This document shows, piece by piece, positions 12,756 through 22,950 of a stretch of DNA of 64,000 nucleotides. Under the pieces are notes generated by a model. That model saw nothing but the letters and a program-made list of their open reading frames with translations. It was not told where the DNA came from and did not search any database. Source of the DNA: an uncultured Granulosicoccaceae bacterium (GTDB lineage: Bacteria > Pseudomonadota > Gammaproteobacteria > Granulosicoccales > Granulosicoccaceae); the NCBI GenBank assembly GCA_938035125.1, contig CALHNS010000011.1, forward strand, positions 1 through 64,000, written 5' to 3'. Positions within the stretch are counted from its first letter, which is position 1; every line of letters starts with the position of its first letter. A program made the translations under genes and the position numbers.

Positions 12756-13855
12756 AAACGCATGGGCATAACGACGTACTGGGTATTACTGTCTTGTTCA
12801 GGCGTTATTAACGCACTACTGTTACCGTCTTTCAAACGGATAACGGCGTTCTCTGTATCGACTGCACCCAGCACATCCAACAGATACTGAACATTAAAAC
12901 CAATTTCAGTTGATTCTCCGGTGTAGTCCACTTCAACTTCATCGGTAGCTTCTTCTTGCTCGGGGTTATTGGTGCTGATGGTGAGCACACCTTGTTGCAA
13001 CGCTAGCCGAACGCCTCGATATTTCTCGTTTGACAGAACAGATGCTCGGGTGAGGGCCTGCTTCAATGTATCGCAATCGATGACGATTTCTTTGTTGCTA
13101 TCGGTTGGAATCACTCGGTTGTAATCGGGGAAACTGCCGTCAATCAGCTTCGTTGTTAATCGAACGTTATTTAGCGATATCTGCAGTTGTTGAGGTGTCA
13201 CGTGAAGCGATACCTCGTCTTCAGGTTCGGCAGAACCGAGTAAACGTTGCCATTCCACCACACTTTTACGAGGAACAATGGCTCGAACAGGGTTTTCTGG
13301 TTCAGCTTTGGTCTCGCATTGAGAATAAGCCAAACGATGGCCGTCGGTGGCTACACACGATAGGCGTTTGGCGCTGATTTCAAGAAGCAATCCGTTTAAA
13401 TAAAACCGAACGTCTTGTTGGGCCATAGAAAATGCAGTGGATTGAATCGACTTTTGTAATTCTTCTGCACTTAAGGTAACCAGCTGTGCATTTTGCAAAG
13501 GGTCGGTTTTTGGAAACTGGTTTACGGGCAGGGTAGTGAGCGTAAATCGACTTTTACCCGACTTTACTTTCGCTTTATCGCCTTCAACGCTTACATCAAT
13601 TCTGGCTGAATCGGGTAAGTGGCGACAAATGTCGTAAAACTTACGCGCAGGAACCGTAACGCTACCCGCTTGATCAACATGTATATCCGCTACTGCTTGA
13701 AGTTCTATTTCAGAATCGGTGGCCGTTAAGGTAACCGATTCTGATGCCTCAATTAGGATGTTGCCAAAAATGGCTTCTGTTTGTCGCCTTTCCACTGCAC
13801 CTATGATTTGTTGCAGTGGGGTAAGCAAACTTTCTCGTTGAACGCTGAATTTCAT
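12752..13855 (-). CDS. dnaN: DNA polymerase III beta sliding clamp
   Basis: MKFSVQRESLLTPLQQIIGAVERRQ...; C-terminal YVVMPMRL. Confidence 0.98.
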   Translation of the reverse strand: MKFSVQRESLLTPLQQIIGAVERRQTEAIFGNILIEASESVTLTATDSEIELQAVADIHVDQAGSVTVPARKFYDICRHLPDSARIDVSVEGDKAKVKSGKSRFTLTTLPVNQFPKTDPLQNAQLVTLSAEELQKSIQSTAFSMAQQDVRFYLNGLLLEISAKRLSCVATDGHRLAYSQCETKAEPENPVRAIVPRKSVVEWQRLLGSAEPEDEVSLHVTPQQLQISLNNVRLTTKLIDGSFPDYNRVIPTDSNKEIVIDCDTLKQALTRASVLSNEKYRGVRLALQQGVLTISTNNPEQEEATDEVEVDYTGESTEIGFNVQYLLDVLGAVDTENAVIRLKDGNSSALITPEQDSNTQYVVMPMRL

Positions 13856-14124
13856 GGCTACTTAAAGAAAAGATTTTTTTTATGAAAGAATGGTTATTGT
13901 TGTTATTAGGGCAGATGGTTTCTGTGGATAACCCTAAAAACATAATACTAATCAGTATGTTGCGTTAATGATAACTACCGTTGTAAACGGGCGGATAACA
14001 CCCATTAAAGCTGTGTACGAAATGTGGATAACTTTGATCACCTCAGGTTATACCTGAACCGTTAACCGCTTATCCACAGGTTATACCTATCACTTTACTC
14101 TTGTTCTGAATGCCTATGTGCGCT
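13856..14124. other. dnaA-dnaN intergenic region with three DnaA boxes (candidate origin component)
   Basis: TGTGGATAA at 13923-13931 and 14023-14031, TTATCCACA at 14070-14078; AT-rich stretch 13861-13910. Confidence 0.6.
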
Positions 14125-15567
14125 TTATGACGTTAAGATTCTGATCAAATTTGCACAGTCTTCTTTTACAGCACCATCGGTTTCTTTCAATTCATTTATT
14201 TTTCGACAAGCGTGCAGCACGGTGGTGTGATCTCGACCACCAAAAGCTTGACCAATTTCCGGCAAGCTCTTCGTGGTTAGTTCTTTGGCTATGCTCATCG
14301 CCATTTGTCTCGGGCGTGCAATGGAACGCGATCGCCCCTTGCCAGATAGATCAGCAAGACGAATTTTGAAGTACTCGGCAACGGTCTTTTGTATGTTTTC
14401 AATGGTCACAAGCTTTGCTTGAACGGCCAATAGGTCGCTGAGCGCTTCACGAGCAAGATCTATATTCACAACGCGCCCGGTAAACTGTGCATTAGCTAAA
14501 ACTCGCTTTAGCGCACCTTCAAGCTCGCGAACATTGGATGCTATGCGTTGGGCAATGAACATGGACACATCGGTGGGCAGCTCAATACCTGTTTGGGCCG
14601 CTTTACTGTTCAATATGGCCATTCGCATTTCTAGTTCGGGTGGTTCTACCGCAACCGTTAGCCCCCAGCCGAATCGAGTTTTCAAACGATCAGCCAGTCC
14701 TGGCACTTCTTTAGGGTAACGATCGCAGGTGAGCACGATCTGGCTGGCGCCTTCGAATAGGGCGTTGAAGTTGTGGAAAAATTCTTCCTGACTTTGTTCT
14801 TTATTGGCTAAGAACTGGATGTCATCGATGAGTAGGGCGTCCAGATTGCGGTAATAGCGCTTAAACGCATCCATTTTGCCGTTTTGAAGTGCCGCCACCA
14901 TATCCACCACATATTTCTCTGAATTTAAATACAACACACGAGCCGACGGGTTATTGTTAAGAATGGCGTGCCCGATGGCTTGCATTAAATGCGTTTTGCC
15001 CAATCCAGATTGGCCGTAAATCAAAAAAGGATTGTAAGCAACGCCTGGGTTTAACCCAATTTGCATGGCAGCAGCATGCCCCATTTGGTTTGATTTACCT
15101 TCCACTAAGGTGTCGAAGGTGAATTTTTTGTTAAGCGCCGATGCGTGCACTTCGCCAGCGTTGTTATTGTTACTGGAGAAAACCGCTGGGGCAGCGAAAG
15201 AAGCCGCAGGGTTTGCATTAACAGGTGTTGCTTGTTGGTTTTGCGAGATTGCGTACGCTGCCGTGTCGTCAAATTCATCACCGTCAGCTAACGCGGCAAC
15301 CCCCGCGGTGGCAGGCTTTAAAGAGCCGGTACCAATCAATAATTCCACTTTTATGGGCGAATCTTTCGATAAAGAGGCCGTAATTTCGCAAATGCGCTCA
15401 AGGTAATTACTTTGTACTCGGTTCAGTACGAACCGATTGGGTGCCATGATTTGCAGCAAAGCGCCGTTTTCATAGGCCTGTAACGGGCGTATGTACGTGT
15501 TTAGGTGTTGCTCTGATAGCTCACTCTCTAATTGAGAGAGGCACCGATTCCAGAGTGTTGGGGTCAA
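14125..15567 (-). CDS. dnaA: Chromosomal replication initiator DnaA
   Basis: NPFLIYGQSGLGKTHLMQAIGH Walker A; LLIDDIQFLANKEQSQEEFFHNFN; FGGRDHTTVLHACRKI DNA-binding motif. Confidence 0.99.
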   Translation of the reverse strand: MTPTLWNRCLSQLESELSEQHLNTYIRPLQAYENGALLQIMAPNRFVLNRVQSNYLERICEITASLSKDSPIKVELLIGTGSLKPATAGVAALADGDEFDDTAAYAISQNQQATPVNANPAASFAAPAVFSSNNNNAGEVHASALNKKFTFDTLVEGKSNQMGHAAAMQIGLNPGVAYNPFLIYGQSGLGKTHLMQAIGHAILNNNPSARVLYLNSEKYVVDMVAALQNGKMDAFKRYYRNLDALLIDDIQFLANKEQSQEEFFHNFNALFEGASQIVLTCDRYPKEVPGLADRLKTRFGWGLTVAVEPPELEMRMAILNSKAAQTGIELPTDVSMFIAQRIASNVRELEGALKRVLANAQFTGRVVNIDLAREALSDLLAVQAKLVTIENIQKTVAEYFKIRLADLSGKGRSRSIARPRQMAMSIAKELTTKSLPEIGQAFGGRDHTTVLHACRKINELKETDGAVKEDCANLIRILTS

Positions 15568-16105
15568 GTAAAGCTCCGATTGCGACGTGCGTTAAAAAAC
15601 GAGGAACCTCGGTCGCATCTATCGCCGCTTACTGCGTAATCAACCGGGCCGGAAAGGTTACTTTATCCACAGGCAAACATTCAAGAGTTGGGGTTGTAGA
15701 AATTTTGCCCAGCACCCCGGTTATGCGGCTATTAACCTTACTTTTGAGTCAACTAACCACCTGTTTGCTGAAAATTCGTTCAAATTTATCCACAGGTTGA
15801 TTGGTTGAAATCTTTATCTGTTTCTTTGTCAAAAACCTCATCGCATTGTTGAGCAAATTGGTGCGATAACGAAAGCACCTATAAGCTTAACCATGGCCTG
15901 ATATTGGACAATTCGTCGCCGGACCCTTGACTGGGGAAACGAAATAAGACTTAACTAGCTGTTTTTTATAAGTTTGTACTTTGAACGAAGTTGAACAAAG
16001 TTGGGTTAAATCTTGCCGTTTTATTGAAGTTTTGCCTCATTCGTATTACTATTGGCGGTTCGCCGCATTGTCATGTGGCCATTACGAATAACAGAGTTCG
16101 ATCCG
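15568..16105. other. oriC: Probable oriC region (dnaA-rpmH intergenic)
   Basis: Divergent dnaA/rpmH spacer with perfect DnaA boxes TTATCCACA at 15663-15671 and 15786-15794; canonical gammaproteobacterial oriC location. Confidence 0.65.
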
Positions 16106-16240
16106 ATGAAAAGACCATTTCAGCCTAGCCGTATTAAACGTGCTCGTACCCACGGCTTCCGTGCTCGTAAAGCCACTCGTGGCGGCCGTGCAGTGTTAGC
16201 TGCACGTCGTCGTAAAGGTCGCGCTCGCTTAAGCGCGTAA
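16106..16240 (+). CDS. rpmH: 50S ribosomal protein L34
   Basis: [44 protein letters not shown]. Confidence 0.98.
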   Translation: MKRPFQPSRIKRARTHGFRARKATRGGRAVLAARRRKGRARLSA

Positions 16241-16246
16241 TGACAC

Positions 16247-16606
16247 TTGTCGTTTCCCCGGTCGCGTCGCCTGCTAACGGCGCGTGACTTCGACACGGTA
16301 TTCAAACGTAATAAGCGCGTGGCCAACCGTCACTGGACTGTCCTAGGGCATCGCCACAACAACGGGTCGTCGAGGCTCGGAATGGCTATTGCGAAAAAAC
16401 GCGCTAAGCATGCGGTGACCCGCAACCGAATCAAGCGAGTCTGCCGCGAATCTTTTCGTCTTCACGATGAAATTCTCACCGGATTTGATGTGGTTGTCAT
16501 GAATCGAGACGCAGCGGCATCAGCCAGTAAAAGCGAACTGCGAAATTCTTTAGATGAGCTTTGGGCGCAGTTGGCTCAATCGTCAAAATCGAAACCCGCG
16601 GCCTGA
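16247..16606 (+). CDS. rnpA: Ribonuclease P protein component
   Basis: [19 protein letters not shown]...[29 protein letters not shown]. Confidence 0.96.
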   Translation: MSFPRSRRLLTARDFDTVFKRNKRVANRHWTVLGHRHNNGSSRLGMAIAKKRAKHAVTRNRIKRVCRESFRLHDEILTGFDVVVMNRDAAASASKSELRNSLDELWAQLAQSSKSKPAA

Positions 16607-16611
16607 TCTTT

Positions 16612-16839
16612 ATGAACCCGCTTATTGGTCTTATAAAGGTGTACCGGCTGTTTATCAGTCCCATGCTACCCCCGAGTTGTCGTTACTATCCCACCTGCTC
16701 GGACTATGCACTTCAAGCGATCCAGCACCACGGCACCTGCAAAGGCGGTGCAATGGCTGCAAAGCGGATCTGTCGATGTCACCCATGGCAGCCGGGCGGG
16801 TATGATCCTGTTCCAGTTGCTAACGATCAAGAGTCGTAA
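16612..16839 (+). CDS. yidD: Membrane protein insertion efficiency factor YidD
   Basis: [31 protein letters not shown]...[13 protein letters not shown]. Confidence 0.95.
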   Translation: MNPLIGLIKVYRLFISPMLPPSCRYYPTCSDYALQAIQHHGTCKGGAMAAKRICRCHPWQPGGYDPVPVANDQES

Positions 16840-16845
16840 GGATTT

Positions 16846-18537
16846 ATGGATAACCAACGGTTGTTTCTGTACACCGCTTTAGGTTTGATCACCTTTTTGA
16901 TCTACCTGACGTGGCAGCAGACGTATCATCCTCCCCAGCCACCTGCCATTGTGGAAACGATTGGTGCAGAAGGCCAGGGTGTTGTTGCAGGCTCGCAAGC
17001 CGTTGGAGGTTCTGCAAGCAATGTCGGTGATTTACCCATTGCTGCAGGTTCTGCCAATACATCTGCTGTGTCAGCTGAAGTGGCTAAAGGTGAGAAGCGC
17101 GTTTCCGTAAAAACCGATGTATTGGATATTCAATTAAGTTCTATTGGCGGCACACTCACTAACGTTAATCTTCTGGATTACTCGGTATCGCTTGAAGATC
17201 AAGAAACACCCTTTGCATTAATCAACAACGAGCCACTGGATTTATTGGTTGCTGAATCGGGGCTGCAATCTCGTCAGGGCACCTCAGCGCCTACGCATAA
17301 AGAGCCTATGGCTGTTGAGCAAGAAAGCTATGAGCTTGGTGATGCTGAAGAATTAAAGGTACCGTTTACTTGGGCGTCGGATGATGGGGTCACGGTTACC
17401 AAAACCTACACTTTTCGAAAAGACAGTTACGTTATCGATGTGGATTATGCAATCGATAATCAATCATCTGAACCCTATGTGGTGAATCAATACCGGCAGC
17501 TAAAGAGAAAGCCTGGCACTAAAGATGAGAAGCAGCAGTTCGTCAATACGTACATTGGTGCTGTGGTCAGTAACGATGAAGATCGTTACCAGAAGGTAGA
17601 TTTTGGCGATATTGAAGATGAAAACTTCAATCAAGATGCCACCAATGGATGGGTTGCGATGATTGAACACTACTTTGCCACCGCTTGGGTTCCAGACCCT
17701 GGTGAGAAAAATTCGGCCTACAGCTTATTTGTTGAGAATCAAAACCCAGCCGACTACAACCACTATGTGATTGGACTGGTTTCATCTAGCCAAAGTATTG
17801 CCCCCGGTGCACAAGGAGCTTTTCATACCAAAGCCTTTGCGGGCCCGAAAATTCAAGACATGATGGCTGAAGTTGCCCCGCATTTAGAGCTAACCGTCGA
17901 TTTTGGCTTTCTAACCATCATCGCAAAACCCATCTTCTTATTACTGAAGTTTATCCACGGCTTTGTTGGAAATTGGGGTTGGGCCATTATCCTTACCGTA
18001 TTCGTTATTAAGGCGTTGTTGTATAAATTGTCTGAAGCTGGGTACAAGTCCATGGCTCGGATGAAAAAACTGCAACCCAAAATGGCCGCATTGAAAGAGC
18101 GACATGGTGATGATAGGGCGGCTATGGGGCAGGCCACCATGGAGATGTACAAAAAAGAGAAGGTTAATCCGTTGGGTGGGTGTTTACCCATGCTGGTACA
18201 AATGCCGATTTTTATCGCGCTGTACTGGGCGCTTTTAGAAAGTGTTGAACTGCGCCAAGCCCCTTGGATTTTATGGATAGAAGATTTATCTATCCGTGAT
18301 CCTTTCTTCATTTTGCCGGTGTTAATGGCGGCAGCCATGTACTTCCAGCAGAAATTGAACCCAGCACCAACAGACCCAATCCAAGCGAAAGTTATGCAGT
18401 TCCTACCGCTGATTTTCGGTGTGTTCTTTGCGTTGTTCCCCGCTGGTTTGGTGCTTTACTGGGTAGTGAACAACATCTTGTCTATTGCTCAACAGTGGTA
18501 CATCACACGCATTGTTATCGGAGTAACAGACGAGTAG
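16846..18537 (+). CDS. yidC: Membrane protein insertase YidC
   Basis: MDNQRLFLYTALGLITFLIYLTWQ; NWGWAIILTVFVIKALLYKLSEAGYKSMARMKKLQPKM. Confidence 0.98.
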   Translation: MDNQRLFLYTALGLITFLIYLTWQQTYHPPQPPAIVETIGAEGQGVVAGSQAVGGSASNVGDLPIAAGSANTSAVSAEVAKGEKRVSVKTDVLDIQLSSIGGTLTNVNLLDYSVSLEDQETPFALINNEPLDLLVAESGLQSRQGTSAPTHKEPMAVEQESYELGDAEELKVPFTWASDDGVTVTKTYTFRKDSYVIDVDYAIDNQSSEPYVVNQYRQLKRKPGTKDEKQQFVNTYIGAVVSNDEDRYQKVDFGDIEDENFNQDATNGWVAMIEHYFATAWVPDPGEKNSAYSLFVENQNPADYNHYVIGLVSSSQSIAPGAQGAFHTKAFAGPKIQDMMAEVAPHLELTVDFGFLTIIAKPIFLLLKFIHGFVGNWGWAIILTVFVIKALLYKLSEAGYKSMARMKKLQPKMAALKERHGDDRAAMGQATMEMYKKEKVNPLGGCLPMLVQMPIFIALYWALLESVELRQAPWILWIEDLSIRDPFFILPVLMAAAMYFQQKLNPAPTDPIQAKVMQFLPLIFGVFFALFPAGLVLYWVVNNILSIAQQWYITRIVIGVTDE

Positions 18538-18562
18538 CTGCGTTTTAATTTACTCTTAAGCG

Positions 18563-19924
18563 ATGATCTCAAACGACACCATCGCAGCGATTGCCACCGG
18601 CGCAGGACGTGCTGGTGTGGGAATCGTTCGAGTCAGTGGCCCCGATGTTCAAAACATCGCAGAAAAAATTACAGGGCAGGCGTTAAACCCTCGTTACGCT
18701 CATTACGGCCCTTTCTTTAATGCTAAGCAAACCGCTATAGATGAAGGCCTAGCCATCCGGTTTGCTGGCCCCAATTCTTATACCGGTGAAGACGTACTTG
18801 AACTGCAAGGCCATGGTGGCCCCGTAGTTCTTGATATGGTTTTGCAACGTGTGCTTGAATGCGGTGCGCGCCCAGCTCGCCCCGGTGAATTTACAGAGCG
18901 AGCTTTTCTAAACGATAAAATGGATTTGGCGCAAGCAGAAAGCGTGGCCGATTTAATCGATGCGTCCAGTCAAGCCGCTGCACAAGCCGCCGTTCGTTCA
19001 TTGGATGGGGAATTTTCTCGAACTGTTAACGCCATTAGCGAAGAATTAATGAATCTTCGTGCTTGGTTAGAAGCGGCTTTAGATTTCAGCGAAGAAGAAA
19101 TAGATTTTCTAGCTGATGCCACTTTACAAAATCGCGTTAAAACCCTACTTGAAGATTTTGATCTGATGTTTTCACGAGCCAGTCAAGGCAGTCGTTTAAC
19201 CGATGGCCTCACTGTGGTTATTGCTGGGGTGGCCAATGTGGGTAAATCCAGTTTATTAAATGCTTTGTCGGGTTTAGATAGAGCCATCGTTACCGACATT
19301 GCTGGCACCACACGCGATGTTCTGCGCGAAGAGATCGTCTTAGGCGGTATGCCGATACATCTTATTGATACCGCTGGAATTCGACTGACCGATGATGTGG
19401 TTGAACAGCAAGGCATTGAACGAGCTCAGCAAGCGGTTGCCTCTGCTGATCATGTGTTGATAATCGTCAATGCTGAACAAATAGAATTACCTGAACTTGG
19501 TGACATTCATTCAATTAATGCACCCGTTACTGTCGTTATTAACAAAATAGATAAACTTGAATCGAATCATCATTCAATTGATGAAACACTTATAGCTTCA
19601 CAAGCTTCTGCAAAAACCGTATTAAAAGTATCGATTAAGCAAGGAGATGGCATGGAAGATTTACGAAACCATTTAATCTCTTTAGCAGGCAGAGACGAAG
19701 CAGTTGAAGGGGTGTTCAGTGCTCGTAGGCGACATTTAGATGCACTAAGCCGATCTCGTGATGCAACGGATGCTGCGTTAACCCGACTTCGTAGTGGCAA
19801 TATGCCTGAACTAGCCGCAGAAGAACTTAAGATTGCAAGGCAAGCGTTAGATGAAGTAACGGGTCGTTTTGACACTGAAGATTTATTAGGCAAAGTGTTT
19901 GGTCAATTTTGCATCGGGAAGTAA
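18563..19924 (+). CDS. mnmE: tRNA uridine-5-carboxymethylaminomethyl modification GTPase
   Basis: DTIAAIATGAGRAGVGIVRVSG; GVANVGKSSLLNALSG; C-terminal FGQFCIGK. Confidence 0.98.
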   Translation: MISNDTIAAIATGAGRAGVGIVRVSGPDVQNIAEKITGQALNPRYAHYGPFFNAKQTAIDEGLAIRFAGPNSYTGEDVLELQGHGGPVVLDMVLQRVLECGARPARPGEFTERAFLNDKMDLAQAESVADLIDASSQAAAQAAVRSLDGEFSRTVNAISEELMNLRAWLEAALDFSEEEIDFLADATLQNRVKTLLEDFDLMFSRASQGSRLTDGLTVVIAGVANVGKSSLLNALSGLDRAIVTDIAGTTRDVLREEIVLGGMPIHLIDTAGIRLTDDVVEQQGIERAQQAVASADHVLIIVNAEQIELPELGDIHSINAPVTVVINKIDKLESNHHSIDETLIASQASAKTVLKVSIKQGDGMEDLRNHLISLAGRDEAVEGVFSARRRHLDALSRSRDATDAALTRLRSGNMPELAAEELKIARQALDEVTGRFDTEDLLGKVFGQFCIGK

Positions 19925-19950
19925 TGGACAGTAATGGGTAGTAATGGACA
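19921..19950. repeat. 10-bp tandem repeat, 3 units (GTAATGGACA)
   Basis: gtaatggaca gtaatgggta gtaatggaca; first unit contains the mnmE stop codon. Confidence 0.8.
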
Positions 19951-19967
19951 GTAGGTTGAACATCACC

Positions 19968-20987
19968 ATGAAAAGAACACTCTTTATTGTCACGCTATCA
20001 CTCAGTGTTTTAACTGGCTGTAACTATCTCAATAGCGATAAAGAATCAGATTTAACATCTGAAAATAATTCGCTAGCAAGCGTAAATACCTTTGACGAAG
20101 AAGAGTGGTGTCCAGCAGGTTCTTTTTACGATGAAATAGAAGATGGATGCTATGTAGAGTGTGAAGATCTTTCTGATGAAGAATGTGAGAATCTTGAAAA
20201 CGAAGTGTTTGGAGATTTTGATGAGTTCTATGTTGATGATTACGATGGCTACAATAACGATGATGAATCAGAATCTATCGCGCAATACGCAATCGAAGCC
20301 GACCTAACACTTTCAGAGTTAGAAAATAACGAGCCCGATAGTGAGTCGTTATTTCAAGATATATGGAGTGATGCCAAAAGAATTTTGCCATTGCAATGGG
20401 TGAAAAATTCCTTCTCCGAATTTCATATTAATACCGATGGTGAAGATGGAACCTTAGCCTATGTGCAAGCAGATGAATTCAACACGGGTAAATGGATTAT
20501 TGCTTTTGATGATCTGGATTATGCAGGTCTTGATGATAAAGAATTTATTCACACCGTTATTCATGAGTTTGGGCATGTGGTGTTTTTGGGTGAAGGTCAA
20601 CTCAACACAGAAGAAGTTGATCAATGCGATAACTATCTTGTAGATGAAGGTTGTGCGAACAGTAGCTCTCACATCAATCGTTTTTTCCAATCTTTTTGGA
20701 CCGATATTATTAATGAAAATAAAGCAATCGAGACCGATGAAGATCAGTTAATTGAATTTTATGAAAAATACCAAAACCGGTTTGTTAGTGAATACGCAGC
20801 AACGAACCCGGTTGAAGATGCAGCAGAGGTATTTACTAATTTTGTACTGCGAGAAAAACCTATCGACACCAGCACGATAGCTAATCAGAAAATTGCTTTT
20901 ATGCACACCGTCGAACCCTTGGTTCAGTTACGTAAACAGATTCGTAGAAAATTATCGATTGTTCGTAGAAACCGGATAAAGCGCTAA
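19968..20987 (+). CDS. Putative lipoprotein zinc metallopeptidase
   Basis: Lipobox LSVLTGC; IHTVIHEFGHVVF (HExxH) and downstream SEYAATNPVEDAAEVFTNFV typical of a third-ligand Glu segment. Confidence 0.65.
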   Translation: MKRTLFIVTLSLSVLTGCNYLNSDKESDLTSENNSLASVNTFDEEEWCPAGSFYDEIEDGCYVECEDLSDEECENLENEVFGDFDEFYVDDYDGYNNDDESESIAQYAIEADLTLSELENNEPDSESLFQDIWSDAKRILPLQWVKNSFSEFHINTDGEDGTLAYVQADEFNTGKWIIAFDDLDYAGLDDKEFIHTVIHEFGHVVFLGEGQLNTEEVDQCDNYLVDEGCANSSSHINRFFQSFWTDIINENKAIETDEDQLIEFYEKYQNRFVSEYAATNPVEDAAEVFTNFVLREKPIDTSTIANQKIAFMHTVEPLVQLRKQIRRKLSIVRRNRIKR

Positions 20988-21062
20988 GTCTATTGCCCCT
21001 CTTAAGGCCAAATTCTTCCACCTTGCACAATTTCTATGCAAAGGGCCGTATATAATCCCCAG

Positions 21063-22949
21063 ATGGACTTTCCAACTCAATTTGATGTAATCGTTGTAGG
21101 TGGCGGGCACGCAGGCACTGAGGCCGCGTTGGCCTCTGCTCGCACCGGTGCGTCCACACTGCTCCTAACCCATAACATTGAAACCTTGGGTCAAATGAGC
21201 TGCAATCCAGCGATAGGCGGAATTGGCAAAGGGCATCTGGTTAAAGAGATTGATGCTTTGGGTGGGGCCATGGCAATAGCAGCCGATGCTGCGGGCATTC
21301 ATTTTCGTACCCTTAATTCACGTAAAGGCCCTGCTGTTCGAGCCACAAGAGCTCAAGCCGATCGTTCTTTATATCGCTCATCAATTCGACAAATATTAGA
21401 AAACCAACCCAACCTCACGCTCTTTCAGCAAGCCGTAGATGATCTGATCGTAGAAGGCGAAGAGGTGAAGGGTGCGGTAACTCAATTGGGCGTGCGCTTC
21501 AGAGCGCAAGCCGTGGTGCTTACCGTGGGTACCTTCCTTGCTGGAAAAATTCATGTGGGCGATGCCAATTCTGCTGCTGGCAGAGCAGGGGACCCACCTG
21601 CGGCAACGCTTGCTGCTCGTATGCGGGAATTGCCTTTAGAAGTTGGGCGGTTGAAAACCGGTACCCCGCCCAGAATAGATGCGCGAACGATTGACTTTGC
21701 CAATCTTCAGCAGCAACCAGGGGACACCCCGCGCCCTGTTTTTTCCTACTTAGGTTCTCAGAGCGATCATCCTCAGCAAGTGCATTGTCATATCACGCAC
21801 ACATCTGAAAAAACGCACGACATTATTCGGCAAGCGTTGCACCGATCGCCCTTATTTTCAGGCGAAATTGAAGGCGTAGGGCCGCGTTATTGTCCATCCA
21901 TTGAAGATAAGGTGGTTCGTTTTGCTGATAAGACGTCTCATCAAATCTTTATAGAGCCTGAAGGGTTAACCACACACGAAATTTATCCCAATGGTATTTC
22001 TACAAGCTTGCCATTCGATGTACAAATCGCTTACGTGCAGTCCATCGCAGGGTTTGAAAAGGCTCATATCACTCGCCCTGGCTACGCTATCGAGTATGAC
22101 TTTTTCGACCCGCGAGGTTTGAAGGCTTCTTTAGAAACAAAAGCATTAGGCAACCTGTATTTTGCGGGGCAAATAAACGGCACCACTGGGTATGAAGAAG
22201 CGGGCGCGCAAGGATTGGTTGCAGGCTTAAATGCGGCAAGACAAACCCGTGGTGAAGCACCGTGGACGCCAAGACGCGATGAGGCATACATTGGTGTTCT
22301 CATCGACGATCTGATTACTCGCGGTACCCGAGAGCCTTATCGTATGTTTACTAGTCGTGCAGAATATCGGTTGATGCTGCGTGAAGACAACGCCGATATG
22401 CGTTTAACCGAGGTGGGCCGTGAAATGGGGCTTGTGAATGACGAACGTTGGATGGCATTTGAAGCCAAACGCGAGTCGGTAGCCAGTCTTGGTAAAGCAC
22501 TGAAAGGCGTGCTTATACACCCTGGTAGCGATGACTTTACCGCGGTGGAGAAATTAACGGGTCTGAACTTAAAGCGTGAGCGTCATGCCACGGATTTATT
22601 AAAAATGCCTGAAGTGCGTTTAGCTGAAATTCTGCCCATCATTGCGCCAGAACTTGCCAAGCACGATGCAGCCGTTATAGAGCAGGTGGAAATTCAGGGT
22701 AAATACGCAGGCTATTTAGATAGGCAGCTTGCCGATGTGGAACGAACACGCACTCAACAAAGTGTTCGTTTGCCTGAAAATTTTGATTTTGATTCGGTTA
22801 GTGGTTTATCAAATGAGATAAAACAAAAACTGGTTGAGCACAAACCCGCAACATTGGGCCAAGCGGGGCGTATTTCAGGTGTAACGCCAGCAGCGTTATC
22901 GCTGCTAGCGATTCAATTGAAAAAGGCGTCGGTGAAAGTTAGCGCATAA
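21063..22949 (+). CDS. mnmG: tRNA uridine-5-carboxymethylaminomethyl modification enzyme
   Basis: [50 protein letters not shown] at 21063 matches family N-terminus. Confidence 0.98.
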   Translation: MDFPTQFDVIVVGGGHAGTEAALASARTGASTLLLTHNIETLGQMSCNPAIGGIGKGHLVKEIDALGGAMAIAADAAGIHFRTLNSRKGPAVRATRAQADRSLYRSSIRQILENQPNLTLFQQAVDDLIVEGEEVKGAVTQLGVRFRAQAVVLTVGTFLAGKIHVGDANSAAGRAGDPPAATLAARMRELPLEVGRLKTGTPPRIDARTIDFANLQQQPGDTPRPVFSYLGSQSDHPQQVHCHITHTSEKTHDIIRQALHRSPLFSGEIEGVGPRYCPSIEDKVVRFADKTSHQIFIEPEGLTTHEIYPNGISTSLPFDVQIAYVQSIAGFEKAHITRPGYAIEYDFFDPRGLKASLETKALGNLYFAGQINGTTGYEEAGAQGLVAGLNAARQTRGEAPWTPRRDEAYIGVLIDDLITRGTREPYRMFTSRAEYRLMLREDNADMRLTEVGREMGLVNDERWMAFEAKRESVASLGKALKGVLIHPGSDDFTAVEKLTGLNLKRERHATDLLKMPEVRLAEILPIIAPELAKHDAAVIEQVEIQGKYAGYLDRQLADVERTRTQQSVRLPENFDFDSVSGLSNEIKQKLVEHKPATLGQAGRISGVTPAALSLLAIQLKKASVKVSA

Positions 22950-22950
22950 A

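Noticed and set aside
16052-16105. Longer N-terminal extension of rpmH as given in the ORF track
   Set aside because: The L34 family starts at MKRPFQPS (ATG 16106); the extension is non-homologous.
17853-18338. 161-aa minus-strand ORF antisense to yidC
   Set aside because: Shadow ORF produced by codon bias of yidC; no independent support.
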